Shown piece by piece: positions 41,846 through 49,810 of a stretch of 64,000 nt of DNA; the stretch's first letter is position 1, and the number at the start of each line of letters is the position of its first letter. Source of the stretch: Campylobacter lari (lineage in GTDB: Bacteria; Campylobacterota; Campylobacteria; Campylobacterales; Campylobacteraceae); contig NZ_CP011372.1 in NCBI RefSeq assembly GCF_001017575.1, forward strand, positions 1-64,000. Direction: 5' to 3'. Both the position numbers and the translations under genes were made by a program. The notes below the pieces were generated by a model, which was not told the DNA's origin, did no database searches, and saw nothing but the letters and a program-made list of their open reading frames with translations.

Positions 41846-42201
41846 TCTCTAACCAAATCAAAAAGAATAAAACTCCAAGTAATTATAGCTAAAACCACGC
41901 TAAAAAACACCCCAGCGCTCGCACAATCTTTTGCTTTTTTAGCTAAGATGTGAAATTCGCTTGTGCAAAGATCCACACAAGCTTCTATGGCAGAATTTAG
42001 TGCTTCTACAATTAAAATTAGCACCAAAACAAATACAAGCACAAAATGCTCTAAAAAACTTACAGGCAAAAATAAGCTTGCAAAAATCAAAGGTAAAATA
42101 ATGGCAAATTCTATCCTAAAAGCCATTTCATCTTGGAGTAAAAATTTAATTCCATTAAAGGCATAGCTTGCATTTTTAAATAAAGAATACTTTGGTTTCA
42201 T
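41830..42201 (-). CDS. dgkA: Diacylglycerol kinase
   Basis: DgkA phosphorylates diacylglycerol released by envelope enzymes, including phosphoethanolamine transferases, back to phosphatidic acid. The 123-residue membrane protein has three hydrophobic segments and the signature EALNSAIEACVD near residue 65 with KDCASAGVF near 90. It overlaps the preceding eptC stop as TAATG. Pairing with a phosphoethanolamine transferase makes sense, since that reaction releases diacylglycerol. Confidence 0.94.
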   Translation of the reverse strand: MKPKYSLFKNASYAFNGIKFLLQDEMAFRIEFAIILPLIFASLFLPVSFLEHFVLVFVLVLILIVEALNSAIEACVDLCTSEFHILAKKAKDCASAGVFFSVVLAIITWSFILFDLVREWMIK

Positions 42202-43733
42202 TAAGGATTTTCCTTTAAATTTTTGCTAAATATATCATAATTTGCCTCATATTCTTTGCTATTTACACCAAAATACCCCAGCAAGCTTGAAAAAAGATTA
42301 TCTTGAGAAAGTTTATAGTCTTTTTTGCTTTGTAAATCTTGGCTTAATTTGCTATCTTTACTCCAAAATATCATTGGTATATGTTTTTGTTCTTTTGGTG
42401 CTATTAAATAAGGCATACCATGAAGATAAATTCCATTTTCACCTAAACTTTCTCCATGATCTGATAAATAAAGTAAAGAAGCTTCTTTGGTAGGATTTTG
42501 CTTAAGCATATCTATAAGGCTTTTTATAATAAAGTCTGTATAAAGTAAAGTATTATCATAGGTGTTGATGATTTGTTCGTGTGAGCAGGTATTTAGCTCG
42601 TTTGTATCGCAAGTTGGTGTAAATTTTTTAAATGCATTTGGGTAGCGTTTGTAGTAAGTTGGCCCATGTGAGCCTTGCAAATGCACAACGATGATTTTGT
42701 TTGAATTTATATTTTCAAGTTCTTGTTTTACAAGTTCAAGTAAGCTTTCATCGTAATCTTTTGCAATGAGCTTGTGTTTTATACGATCGCAATTTCCTTT
42801 ACAACCTCCCGAGTTATTACCAAACCAAACACTTTGCACTCCAACCTTTTGTAAGACATCTAAAACATTTTCTTCATACAATTCGTTTTCAAAACTTGCT
42901 CTTTTATGTCTTGAAAACATACAAGGCAAACTTCTTGCAGTAGCAGTGCCACAAGAGCTTACATCACTAAAATATACTAAATTTGGCTCATTTTTGGTAT
43001 AAAAATTCGTATCATTTGTACTATATCCACCTAAAGAATAATTACTTGCTCTAGCAGTTTCGCCTATAACTAAAATCATAAGCTTAGTTGTGTTGGTATC
43101 TTTTAAGCTTGCATCATCTGAAATGATAGTTAGTTCTTTTTTACCTGCTAGTTTTTTCTTCGTAAATTCTATGCTTGAGTATATTGGGTAAAAAGGTAGA
43201 TTATACATTCTAACGATATTGTATGATCTTAAAAAAGGCAAAAGTGTTTTTGAGCTAAGAGCCACTAAAGCAAAGCAAAATACCAAAGAAATCAAAAACA
43301 ATACACTTTTTTTGAAAAAATATTTTTGATAATCAATCTTAGTAAAAATCACAAGCAAACTAGGAAAAATCACAAAGGCTAAAATATACAAAGCAAAGGA
43401 AAAATTAAAATAAGAAAAAAATTCCCTATTATCTGTTTCAATGACATTTTGTATCATATGATCATCGATTAAAACCCCATAATTGCTAACAAAATAACTA
43501 CAAATAGCACAAGTGCTAAGTAAAAATATGCTTAAAATTTTGCTAATGTAGGGAAAATACACCAAAGATAAAACACTTAAAACCAAGAAAAAATAAATTC
43601 CAAAAAACACACTAAAAAGCATAGTATTTTGATCTATCTTTTCATATACAAACTCAAATAATGGAAAATTAAAGACCATGATAAAAACTGCATTAAGCAG
43701 GGTAAATTTTGTCCATGAAAGTTTTAGGTGCAT
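42201..43733 (-). CDS. eptC: Phosphoethanolamine transferase EptC-like
   Basis: An inner-membrane enzyme with a periplasmic sulfatase-fold domain that transfers phosphoethanolamine from phosphatidylethanolamine. The 510-residue protein has about five N-terminal hydrophobic segments (to about residue 180), then VIGETARASNYSLGGY with the catalytic Thr in ETARA, Cys pairs (CGTATARSLPCMF, GGCKGNC) for disulfides, and LSDHGESLGENG with metal ligands. In C. jejuni the homologue (EptC) modifies lipid A, flagellar rod and N-glycans; targets here are inferred. Confidence 0.92.
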   Translation of the reverse strand: MHLKLSWTKFTLLNAVFIMVFNFPLFEFVYEKIDQNTMLFSVFFGIYFFLVLSVLSLVYFPYISKILSIFLLSTCAICSYFVSNYGVLIDDHMIQNVIETDNREFFSYFNFSFALYILAFVIFPSLLVIFTKIDYQKYFFKKSVLFLISLVFCFALVALSSKTLLPFLRSYNIVRMYNLPFYPIYSSIEFTKKKLAGKKELTIISDDASLKDTNTTKLMILVIGETARASNYSLGGYSTNDTNFYTKNEPNLVYFSDVSSCGTATARSLPCMFSRHKRASFENELYEENVLDVLQKVGVQSVWFGNNSGGCKGNCDRIKHKLIAKDYDESLLELVKQELENINSNKIIVVHLQGSHGPTYYKRYPNAFKKFTPTCDTNELNTCSHEQIINTYDNTLLYTDFIIKSLIDMLKQNPTKEASLLYLSDHGESLGENGIYLHGMPYLIAPKEQKHIPMIFWSKDSKLSQDLQSKKDYKLSQDNLFSSLLGYFGVNSKEYEANYDIFSKNLKENP

Positions 43734-43792
43734 TTTTTTCCTTTGGAATAAAATAAAAACTTAGTCTATTTGAATAAAATTAATAAATCGCA

Positions 43793-43800
43793 TATAAAAT
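43793..43800 (+). promoter_or_regulatory. Promoter -10 for exoA
   Basis: TATAAAAT lies 32 bases before the exoA ATG in the 98-base eptC-exoA divergent spacer. Confidence 0.4.
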
Positions 43801-43831
43801 AGCAACAAAAGAAGATTAGTAAAGGTATTTT

Positions 43832-44590
43832 ATGAAATTATTATCATGGAATGTAAATGGCCTAAGGGCAATTTGTGATAAAAATGCACTGGATTGGATT
43901 GAAAAAGAAAAAATCGATTTTATAGGTTTTCAAGAAATCAAAGCACACGAGGATAAATTTCCAAAAAGAATTTATGAGTATCCTTTTAAACATATGTATT
44001 CAAATAGTGCTAAAAGAGCAGGGTATTCAGGTGTAATGAGCTTGTGTAATTTTGATTGTGAGGTAAAAAAATGTGAATTTTTTGATGATGATGAGGGTAG
44101 GGTTTTAGAACATAGCTTTAAAAATGTAGTTTTGTTTAATATCTACTTTCCAAATGGTCAAAAAGATGAAGAGCGTTTAAACTTTAAAATGAAATTTTAT
44201 AATGATTTTTTAGTGTATTTAGATAAGCTTTTAAAAGAAGGTAAAGAAATCATCATATGTGGAGATGTAAATACTGCTCACCGTGAGATAGATTTAACCC
44301 ACCCAAAAGCTAATGAAAAAACTTCAGGTTTTTTACCGATTGAGCGTGCTTGGATAGATGATTTGCTAAAATTAGGCTTTATTGATACTTTTAGACATAT
44401 CAATGGCGATATTAAAGAAAAGTATTCGTGGTGGAGCTATAGAATGAAGGCAAGAGAAAGAAATGTAGGCTGGAGGATTGATTATTTTTTCATTTCTAAT
44501 GGCTTAAAAGATAAGCTCAAAAATGCCTTCATAAGAGATGATATTTTTGGTTCAGATCATGCTCCTGTAGGAATAGAAATAGATATCTAA
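43832..44590 (+). CDS. xth: Exodeoxyribonuclease III/AP endonuclease
   Basis: A base-excision repair enzyme cutting at abasic sites, of the Xth/ExoA family. The 252-residue protein starts [14 protein letters not shown], has the catalytic Glu in [10 protein letters not shown] near residue 34, [14 protein letters not shown] near 147, WRIDYFFIS near 217 and the catalytic His in [11 protein letters not shown]. All motifs are intact. Its TAA overlaps the end of convergent mntP by 3 bases. Confidence 0.96.
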   Translation: MKLLSWNVNGLRAICDKNALDWIEKEKIDFIGFQEIKAHEDKFPKRIYEYPFKHMYSNSAKRAGYSGVMSLCNFDCEVKKCEFFDDDEGRVLEHSFKNVVLFNIYFPNGQKDEERLNFKMKFYNDFLVYLDKLLKEGKEIIICGDVNTAHREIDLTHPKANEKTSGFLPIERAWIDDLLKLGFIDTFRHINGDIKEKYSWWSYRMKARERNVGWRIDYFFISNGLKDKLKNAFIRDDIFGSDHAPVGIEIDI

Positions 44591-45144
44591 GATAAATGTT
44601 CAAATAAAATTTTAACTGCTAGTAAAATTAAAATCGTACCACCTAGAAATTCGGCTTTACTTTTGAGATAAGTGCCGAATTTGCTACCGATTTTTAAAGC
44701 TAGAATGCACATTATGAAAGTGATTGCACCTATACATAACAATGCTATAAATAAATCCACTTTTAAAAAGGCAAAACTCACCCCAACAGCAAGCGCATCA
44801 ATACTAGTGGCAATAGCAAGAGCTATCATGGTTTTGAAATCAAATAAATTTGAATTTTCTTTACAACTATCCTTTTTGAAAGATTCCTGTATCATTTTAC
44901 CGCCTATAATACTAAGAAGAATAAAAGCAATCCAATGATCAATTTTTTCTACAAAAGAACCAAAAGAAGAACCTAAAATATATCCAATAGCCAGCATTAA
45001 AGCTTGAAAACCACCAAAATATAGTCCAACTATTAAATAATGTTTTAATTTCAATTTTTTAACACTAAAGCCTTTGCATAGCGAAACCGCAAAAGCATCT
45101 GCTGCTAAAGCAAAAGACAAAACAATTAAGCTTAAAATATCCAT
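44587..45144 (-). CDS. mntP: Manganese efflux pump MntP family
   Basis: A 185-residue membrane protein with six hydrophobic segments. [14 protein letters not shown] near residue 11 and the later [12 protein letters not shown] near residue 110 are the duplicated Asp-containing motifs of the MntP family, which export Mn2+. I start at ATG 45144 with AAGGA seven bases upstream; the frame extends 19 codons further without a site and contains a likely promoter. It is divergent from tRNA-Glu. Confidence 0.9.
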   Translation of the reverse strand: MDILSLIVLSFALAADAFAVSLCKGFSVKKLKLKHYLIVGLYFGGFQALMLAIGYILGSSFGSFVEKIDHWIAFILLSIIGGKMIQESFKKDSCKENSNLFDFKTMIALAIATSIDALAVGVSFAFLKVDLFIALLCIGAITFIMCILALKIGSKFGTYLKSKAEFLGGTILILLAVKILFEHLS

Positions 45145-45174
45145 TTTTTTCCTTGAATACTTAAATAGAGTGAA

Positions 45175-45180
45175 ATTATA
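45175..45180 (-). promoter_or_regulatory. Promoter -10 for mntP
   Basis: TATAAT on the minus strand, 30 bases before the mntP ATG; it lies inside the longer reading frame that I rejected as start. Confidence 0.45.
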
Positions 45181-45229
45181 TATTTTTACATAAAATAACA
45201 AATTAATTATTTATTAAGTAAAACATAGA

Positions 45230-45235
45230 TATAAT
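45230..45235 (+). promoter_or_regulatory. Promoter -10 for tRNA-Glu
   Basis: TATAAT 31 bases before the mature tRNA 5' end. Confidence 0.55.
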
Positions 45236-45266
45236 TTTCATTTCATAAAAAGAAAAACTACAAAAT

Positions 45267-45341
45267 GGCCCATTCGTCTAGCGGTTAGGACATCGCCCTT
45301 TCACGGCGGTAACACGAGTTCGAGTCTCGTATGGGTCACCA
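45267..45341 (+). tRNA. tRNA-Glu (anticodon TTC)
   Basis: A 75-base cloverleaf can be drawn: acceptor GGCCCAT pairs with ATGGGTC at 45331-45337, the anticodon stem TCGCC/GGCGG encloses loop CTTTCAC with anticodon TTC at 45300-45302, and the T arm contains GTTCGAGTC. The encoded 3' end is ACCA. A T-rich stretch follows. Confidence 0.96.
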
Positions 45342-45546
45342 CTTCTTATTTTTATCCCCATTTTTTTGATAACTGTTGTTTTTTTTGTAAAAAAGCTACA
45401 TTGTTTGAATTTGATATTTTCTTTTGTTTAAATTAAGTTAAAATTAAATTAAATATTATTAATATTCTCAAAATTTTTACCAATTATTTTTTAAATTTAC
45501 ATTGACTTCACACTTGTTTTTTAAAATGTACAAAAAGGAGGACAAA
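45342..45546. other. 205-base AT-rich spacer, no gene recognised
   Basis: Between tRNA-Glu and the DUF285 gene lies strongly AT-rich DNA with T runs directly after the tRNA and repeated AATTAA-like words near 45430-45460. TTGACT at about 45502 resembles a -35 but has no well-spaced -10. No gene or RNA is seen. Confidence 0.5.
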
Positions 45547-46161
45547 ATGTATAGACCTAAAAACAAAAACGAGTTAATGAATTTGGTGCACAATGAAAGA
45601 ATTTCTTTAAGAGATATAGATGTATCTTTGATTGATGATTTTTCTTATGTGTTTTATTATTCTAAAAGACTAGATTTTTTAGGTATTGAGCGTTGGGATG
45701 TATCAAATGCTAAAGATATGTCTTATATGTTTTATTGTTGCGAAAGTTTTAATGCAGATTTGTCGCGTTGGGATGTTTCTAAGGTTGAAAATATGGCAAG
45801 TATGTTTTTTAATTGCAAAAATTTCAATCAAGACTTATCAAAATGGAACACACAAAGTCTAAAAGATATGTCTTATATGTTTTTTAATTGTACTAAATTT
45901 AACCACTCTTTGTTGCATTGGAAGACTTCAAATGCTACTAGAATGGCGCATTGCTTTGAAAACTGCCATGCATATGAGCATAGCGTTGCAAATTGGGATG
46001 TACAAAATGTAATTACCATGGCCTATCTTTTCCATAATTGTAAAAATTTTCATCACGAACTAGATGAATGGAATATTCAAAAAGATTGCAATACTCAAAA
46101 AATGTTTGGAAATCGTGGCCTTGATAAAATTTATACCGTAAAAGGTATAGAGTTAGAATAA
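45547..46161 (+). CDS. DUF285/BspA-type repeat protein
   Basis: A 204-residue protein made of repeats with invariant Trp every 25 residues (Trp 50, 75, 100, 125, 150 and 175), unit pattern WDVSNAKDMSYMF then N-C-x-x-F-N-x-D/S-L. A degenerate unit precedes at about residues 24-49. This is the DUF285 (BspA-like) repeat, usually found in surface or host-facing proteins. There is no signal peptide, so surface location is not supported by sequence. Each unit has a Cys, giving several potential disulfides or metal ligands. The ATG has a strong AGGAGG site. Confidence 0.85.
   Translation: MYRPKNKNELMNLVHNERISLRDIDVSLIDDFSYVFYYSKRLDFLGIERWDVSNAKDMSYMFYCCESFNADLSRWDVSKVENMASMFFNCKNFNQDLSKWNTQSLKDMSYMFFNCTKFNHSLLHWKTSNATRMAHCFENCHAYEHSVANWDVQNVITMAYLFHNCKNFHHELDEWNIQKDCNTQKMFGNRGLDKIYTVKGIELE
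45694..46143 (+). repeat. Six 75-bp coding repeats (25-residue DUF285 units)
   Basis: Six in-phase units of 75 bases begin at the Trp codons at 45694, 45769, 45844, 45919, 45994 and 46069. They are diverged at DNA level but keep exact spacing; the last is degenerate. Confidence 0.8.
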
Positions 46162-46163
46162 AC

Positions 46164-46200
46164 AAAATTCACACATTTTTTGTGTGAATTTTTCTTTTAT
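46164..46200 (+). terminator. Terminator after the DUF285 gene
   Basis: AAAATTCACACA at 46164-46175 pairs with TGTGTGAATTTT at 46181-46192 over a TTTTT loop and is followed by a T-rich tail. Confidence 0.85.
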
Positions 46201-46293
46201 CTTTTTAAGTTTCTCATCAAGTTTTTGTACTACACTTATCTTTTTAAAGTGCTATTTTTAAGTACTTAGAGATTATTTTTTAGGAAAATTTCC

Positions 46294-48573
46294 ATGAAAA
46301 TAAAATTTATTATAAAAAGAGATAAGAGCCAAGTTGCATTTGATATTTTTAAAATCAAAAATGCTATTTTCAAAGCTAATATAAACTCCACAGATGAAAA
46401 ATTAAACAAAGATTTTTTAGATAAGCTTTGTGATGAGGTTGTAGCTTTACTTGATGAAAAGCACACACAAGTAGAGCAAATTCAAGATAAAGTTGAAGAA
46501 GTTTTAATCAAAAATACCTTAGTCAATACAGCAAAATCTTATATTTTATACCGTCAAAAAAGAACACAAATTCGCAATGGTAGCTATGATTTGCTAAGTT
46601 TGTATGATGATTTAACTTTTAAAGATTCTAAAGAAGCTGATTTAAAAAGAGAAAATGCAAATATTAATTCAGATAGTGCTATGGGAATGATGTTAAAATA
46701 TGGCTCAGAAGGTGCAAAATACTATGTAGATGAGTGTATTTTGCCAAAACATATCGCAAATGCACACAAAAACGGCGATATACACATACACGATAAAGAC
46801 TTTTATATGCTAACACAAACTTGTTGTCAAATAGACTTATTGAAGCTTTTTGAAAAGGGTTTTAGTACAGGGCATGGAAGTTTGCGTGAGCCAAATGATA
46901 TCAGATCTTATGCTTCTTTAGCTTGCATTGCCTTGCAGGCTAATCAAAATGAAATGCATGGGGGTCAGTCTATACCAAATTTTGATTTTGCTATGGCAAA
47001 AGGTGTGGTAAAGACTTTTCAAAAAGAGTATAAAAAGGCTATAAATGCTTTTTTTGAAATAAAATTAGAGCAAAACTTAGATGAGAGTTGCTTTGATAAC
47101 ACAAAATTTCAAGTTTCAAGCGAAAAAGAATGCTTCAAAGAGCTTTTAAGGCTTGATTTAAATAGCGATGAGAATTTTTTAAAACAAGCAAATGCTTATG
47201 CTTATAAAAGAGCATTAAAGCAAACCCAAGATGCAACTTTTCAAGCTATGGAAGCTTTAATACATAATCTTAATACTATGAACTCAAGAGCAGGAGCTCA
47301 AGTGCCTTTTAGCACGCTAAATTATGGTACCGATACATCTTTTGAAGGGCAAATGGTGATAGAAAATTTACTAAAAGCCACGATGAGAGGTTTAGGAAAT
47401 GGTGAAACGCCGATTTTCCCTGTGCAAATTTTTAAAGTAAAAGAGGGTGTTAATTATAATGAAAAAGACCCAAACTACAAGCTTTTTAAACTTGCTATAG
47501 AATGTTCTTCTAAAAGACTTTTTCCAAATTTTAGCTTTTTAGATGCAAGTTTTAATGCAAAATACTATAAAAAGGGCGATTATAATAGTGAAGTAGCTTA
47601 TATGGGTTGTAGAACTAGGGTTATGGCAAATGTTTATGATGAGAGCAAAGAAATCACAAGTGGTAGGGGAAATTTAAGCTTTACAAGTATAAATCTTGTG
47701 CGTTTAGCCATAGAAGCTAAAGGAAATTTAGAGCTTTTTTACTCACTTTTAAAAGAAAAATTAGAGCTTGTGTATGAGCAATTACTTCATAGGTATAAAA
47801 TTCAAAGTCTAAAAAAGGTTAAAAATTTCCCGTTTTTAATGGGCGAGGGAATTTGGATAGATTCAGATACTTTAAAAGAAAATGATAGCGTAGAAAAAGT
47901 TATCGCACATGGAACTTTGGCTATAGGTTATATAGGACTTTGTGAGAGTTTAATAGCTTTGATAGGTTCTCATCATGGACAAAGTCAAGAAGCAAGGGAG
48001 CTTGGCTTACAAATCGTGCGTTTTATGCGTGAATTTGTCGATGAAAAAGCACTCAAAGATAAGCTGAATTTTTCACTCATAGCTACTCCAGCTGAGGGTT
48101 TAAGTGGAAGATTTTTAAAACTAGATCAAAAAAAATACGGTATTTTAAAAGGCATAACCGATAAAGATTTTTATACTAATTCTTTTCATATTCCTGTGGA
48201 TTTTCCCATCAGTATCTATGAAAAAATTCAAATCGAAGCCCCATATCATGAGTTAAATAATGGCGGACATATTACTTATGTAGAATTAAATGGCGATGTG
48301 AGTAAAAACTTAGAAAGTTTTGAACGCATTATAAGATGTATGAAAGAAAGCAATATAGGCTATGGCTCGATTAATTTCCCACTAGATAGGGATCCCGTAT
48401 GTGGTTATAGTGGCATGATAGATGAATTTTGTCCAAAGTGCCATAGAAAAGAAGATGATATTAAATTCGAACGCATAAGAAGAATTACAGGCTATTTAGT
48501 AGGAACGCTTGATCGTTTTAATGATGCTAAAAAAGCTGAAGTTCATGCAAGAATTAAACACGATTTTTCTTAG
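46294..48573 (+). CDS. nrdD: Anaerobic ribonucleoside-triphosphate reductase NrdD
   Basis: Class III reductase, which makes dNTPs with a glycyl radical and needs no oxygen. The 759-residue protein has an N-terminal ATP-cone (about 1-95), the catalytic barrel (MGCRTRVMANVYDE near residue 448, with an active-site Cys), C-terminal zinc-binding Cys (DPVCGYSG, FCPKCHRK) and the glycyl-radical loop RRITGYLVGT with Gly about 733. It overlaps the activase gene nrdG by 29 bases. I recall C. jejuni having only class I reductase; C. lari is known for anaerobic growth with TMAO, and this gene would explain that. Confidence 0.95.
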   Translation: MKIKFIIKRDKSQVAFDIFKIKNAIFKANINSTDEKLNKDFLDKLCDEVVALLDEKHTQVEQIQDKVEEVLIKNTLVNTAKSYILYRQKRTQIRNGSYDLLSLYDDLTFKDSKEADLKRENANINSDSAMGMMLKYGSEGAKYYVDECILPKHIANAHKNGDIHIHDKDFYMLTQTCCQIDLLKLFEKGFSTGHGSLREPNDIRSYASLACIALQANQNEMHGGQSIPNFDFAMAKGVVKTFQKEYKKAINAFFEIKLEQNLDESCFDNTKFQVSSEKECFKELLRLDLNSDENFLKQANAYAYKRALKQTQDATFQAMEALIHNLNTMNSRAGAQVPFSTLNYGTDTSFEGQMVIENLLKATMRGLGNGETPIFPVQIFKVKEGVNYNEKDPNYKLFKLAIECSSKRLFPNFSFLDASFNAKYYKKGDYNSEVAYMGCRTRVMANVYDESKEITSGRGNLSFTSINLVRLAIEAKGNLELFYSLLKEKLELVYEQLLHRYKIQSLKKVKNFPFLMGEGIWIDSDTLKENDSVEKVIAHGTLAIGYIGLCESLIALIGSHHGQSQEARELGLQIVRFMREFVDEKALKDKLNFSLIATPAEGLSGRFLKLDQKKYGILKGITDKDFYTNSFHIPVDFPISIYEKIQIEAPYHELNNGGHITYVELNGDVSKNLESFERIIRCMKESNIGYGSINFPLDRDPVCGYSGMIDEFCPKCHRKEDDIKFERIRRITGYLVGTLDRFNDAKKAEVHARIKHDFS

Positions 48574-49054
48574 ATTAGCTGGTGTTGTAAAAGAATCCAT
48601 AGTCGATGGTTATGGATTTCGTTATGTGATTTTTACTCAAGGCTGCCCTCATCATTGCAAAGGTTGTCATAATCCACAAACGCATGATTTTAACAAAGGA
48701 TATTTACAAGATTTAGCAAGTTTGTATGATGAGATTTGTAAAAATCCTTTGCTCCAAGGTGTTACTTTTAGTGGTGGGGAGCCTTTTATGCAAGCAAAAA
48801 ATTTAAGCATTCTAGCAAAGCATATTAAGGCTTTAGGGCTTGATCTTACTATATATACAGGTTTTACTTATGAAGAGCTAGTGCAAGAAAAATCCATGAA
48901 AGAATTACTCGTTTTGGCTGATATTTTAATAGATGGTAAGTTTATTTTAGAGCAAAAAGACTTATCTTTAAAATTTAAAGGTAGTAAAAACCAACGCATT
49001 ATCGATGTAGTAAAAAGCTTAGAGCAAGGCAAAGTAATACTTTTTGAAAAATAA
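48545..49054 (+). CDS. nrdG: Anaerobic ribonucleotide reductase activating protein NrdG
   Basis: A radical SAM activase that places the glycyl radical on NrdD. The 169-residue protein has the cluster motif at Cys 34, 38 and 41 (TQGCPHHCKGCHNPQTHDF) and the SAM-binding TFSGGEPFMQ near residue 75. I start at ATG 48545; earlier in-frame starts lie deeper in nrdD and give extra residues without a ribosome binding site. Coupling to nrdD by a 29-base overlap fits one-operon synthesis. Confidence 0.93.
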   Translation: MQELNTIFLRLAGVVKESIVDGYGFRYVIFTQGCPHHCKGCHNPQTHDFNKGYLQDLASLYDEICKNPLLQGVTFSGGEPFMQAKNLSILAKHIKALGLDLTIYTGFTYEELVQEKSMKELLVLADILIDGKFILEQKDLSLKFKGSKNQRIIDVVKSLEQGKVILFEK

Positions 49055-49078
49055 AGACTCATTTAGTCTTTTTTAATT
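49053..49078 (+). terminator. Terminator after nrdG
   Basis: AAAGACT at 49053-49059 pairs with AGTCTTT at 49065-49071 over a five-base loop, followed by TTTAATTT. Confidence 0.65.
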
Positions 49079-49087
49079 TAACTATGT

Positions 49088-49093
49088 TAGAAT
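49088..49093 (+). promoter_or_regulatory. Promoter -10 for sodB
   Basis: TAGAAT with an upstream TG (TGTTAGAAT) lies 30 bases before the sodB ATG. Confidence 0.5.
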
Positions 49094-49122
49094 ATCCATA
49101 AATTTAAAAAAAGGAGAACAAT

Positions 49123-49776
49123 ATGTTTGAATTAAGAAAACTACCTTATGAAGCAGATGCTTTTGGAGACTTTTTAAGCGCAGAAACTTTTGCATTTCAT
49201 CATGGAAAACACCACCAAACTTATGTAAATAACCTAAACAATCTTATCAAAGATACTGAATTTGCAGGAAAAGATTTAGTTTATATTATACAAAATTCAA
49301 ATGGTGGAGTTTTTAACAACGCTGCTCAAGTGTATAATCATGACTTTTATTTTGACTGCATTAAGCCAAAAACATGCTGTGGCTGTGGCTGTTCTTTGAG
49401 CGCTGAGTTTAAAGCAGCGGTTGAAAAAGACTTTGGTTCTATGGAAAATTTAAAAGAAGAATTTATTAAAGGAGCTACAGGAGTATTTGGTTCTGGTTGG
49501 TTTTGGCTAGTTTATAACACTCAAAATCAAAAATTAGAACTAGTAGCTACAAGCAATGCTGCTACACCTATCACTGAAGGTAAAGTTCCGCTTTTAGTAG
49601 TTGATGTATGGGAGCATGCTTACTATGTAGATCACCGCAATGCGCGCCCTGCGTATTTAGAAAAATTCTACGCGCACATTAACTGGGAATTTGTAGCAAA
49701 AGCTTATGAATGGGCTATTAAAGAAGGTATGAACTCAGTAAGCTTTTATGCAAACGAACTTCATCCACTAAACTAA
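49123..49776 (+). CDS. sodB: Iron superoxide dismutase
   Basis: SodB converts superoxide to oxygen and peroxide. The 217-residue protein has the metal ligands His 26, His 73, Asp 161 and His 165 (DVWEHAYYVDHRNARPAYL), and the iron-type signature near the C terminus. An unusual Cys-rich insertion at residues 79-90 (CIKPKTCCGCGCS) interrupts the loop after His 73; a comparable insertion is recalled from C. jejuni SodB. A GGAGAA ribosome binding site precedes ATG. Transcription is ended by a strong bidirectional terminator. Confidence 0.95.
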   Translation: MFELRKLPYEADAFGDFLSAETFAFHHGKHHQTYVNNLNNLIKDTEFAGKDLVYIIQNSNGGVFNNAAQVYNHDFYFDCIKPKTCCGCGCSLSAEFKAAVEKDFGSMENLKEEFIKGATGVFGSGWFWLVYNTQNQKLELVATSNAATPITEGKVPLLVVDVWEHAYYVDHRNARPAYLEKFYAHINWEFVAKAYEWAIKEGMNSVSFYANELHPLN

Positions 49777-49777
49777 A

Positions 49778-49810
49778 ATAAAATCTCTTAGAGTTTCTAA
49801 GAGATTTTAT
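49778..49810. terminator. Bidirectional terminator between sodB and purM
   Basis: A perfect 15-base stem: ATAAAATCTCTTAGA at 49778-49792 pairs with TCTAAGAGATTTTAT at 49796-49810 around GTT. It overlaps the last codon and stop of convergent purM. Confidence 0.9.
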
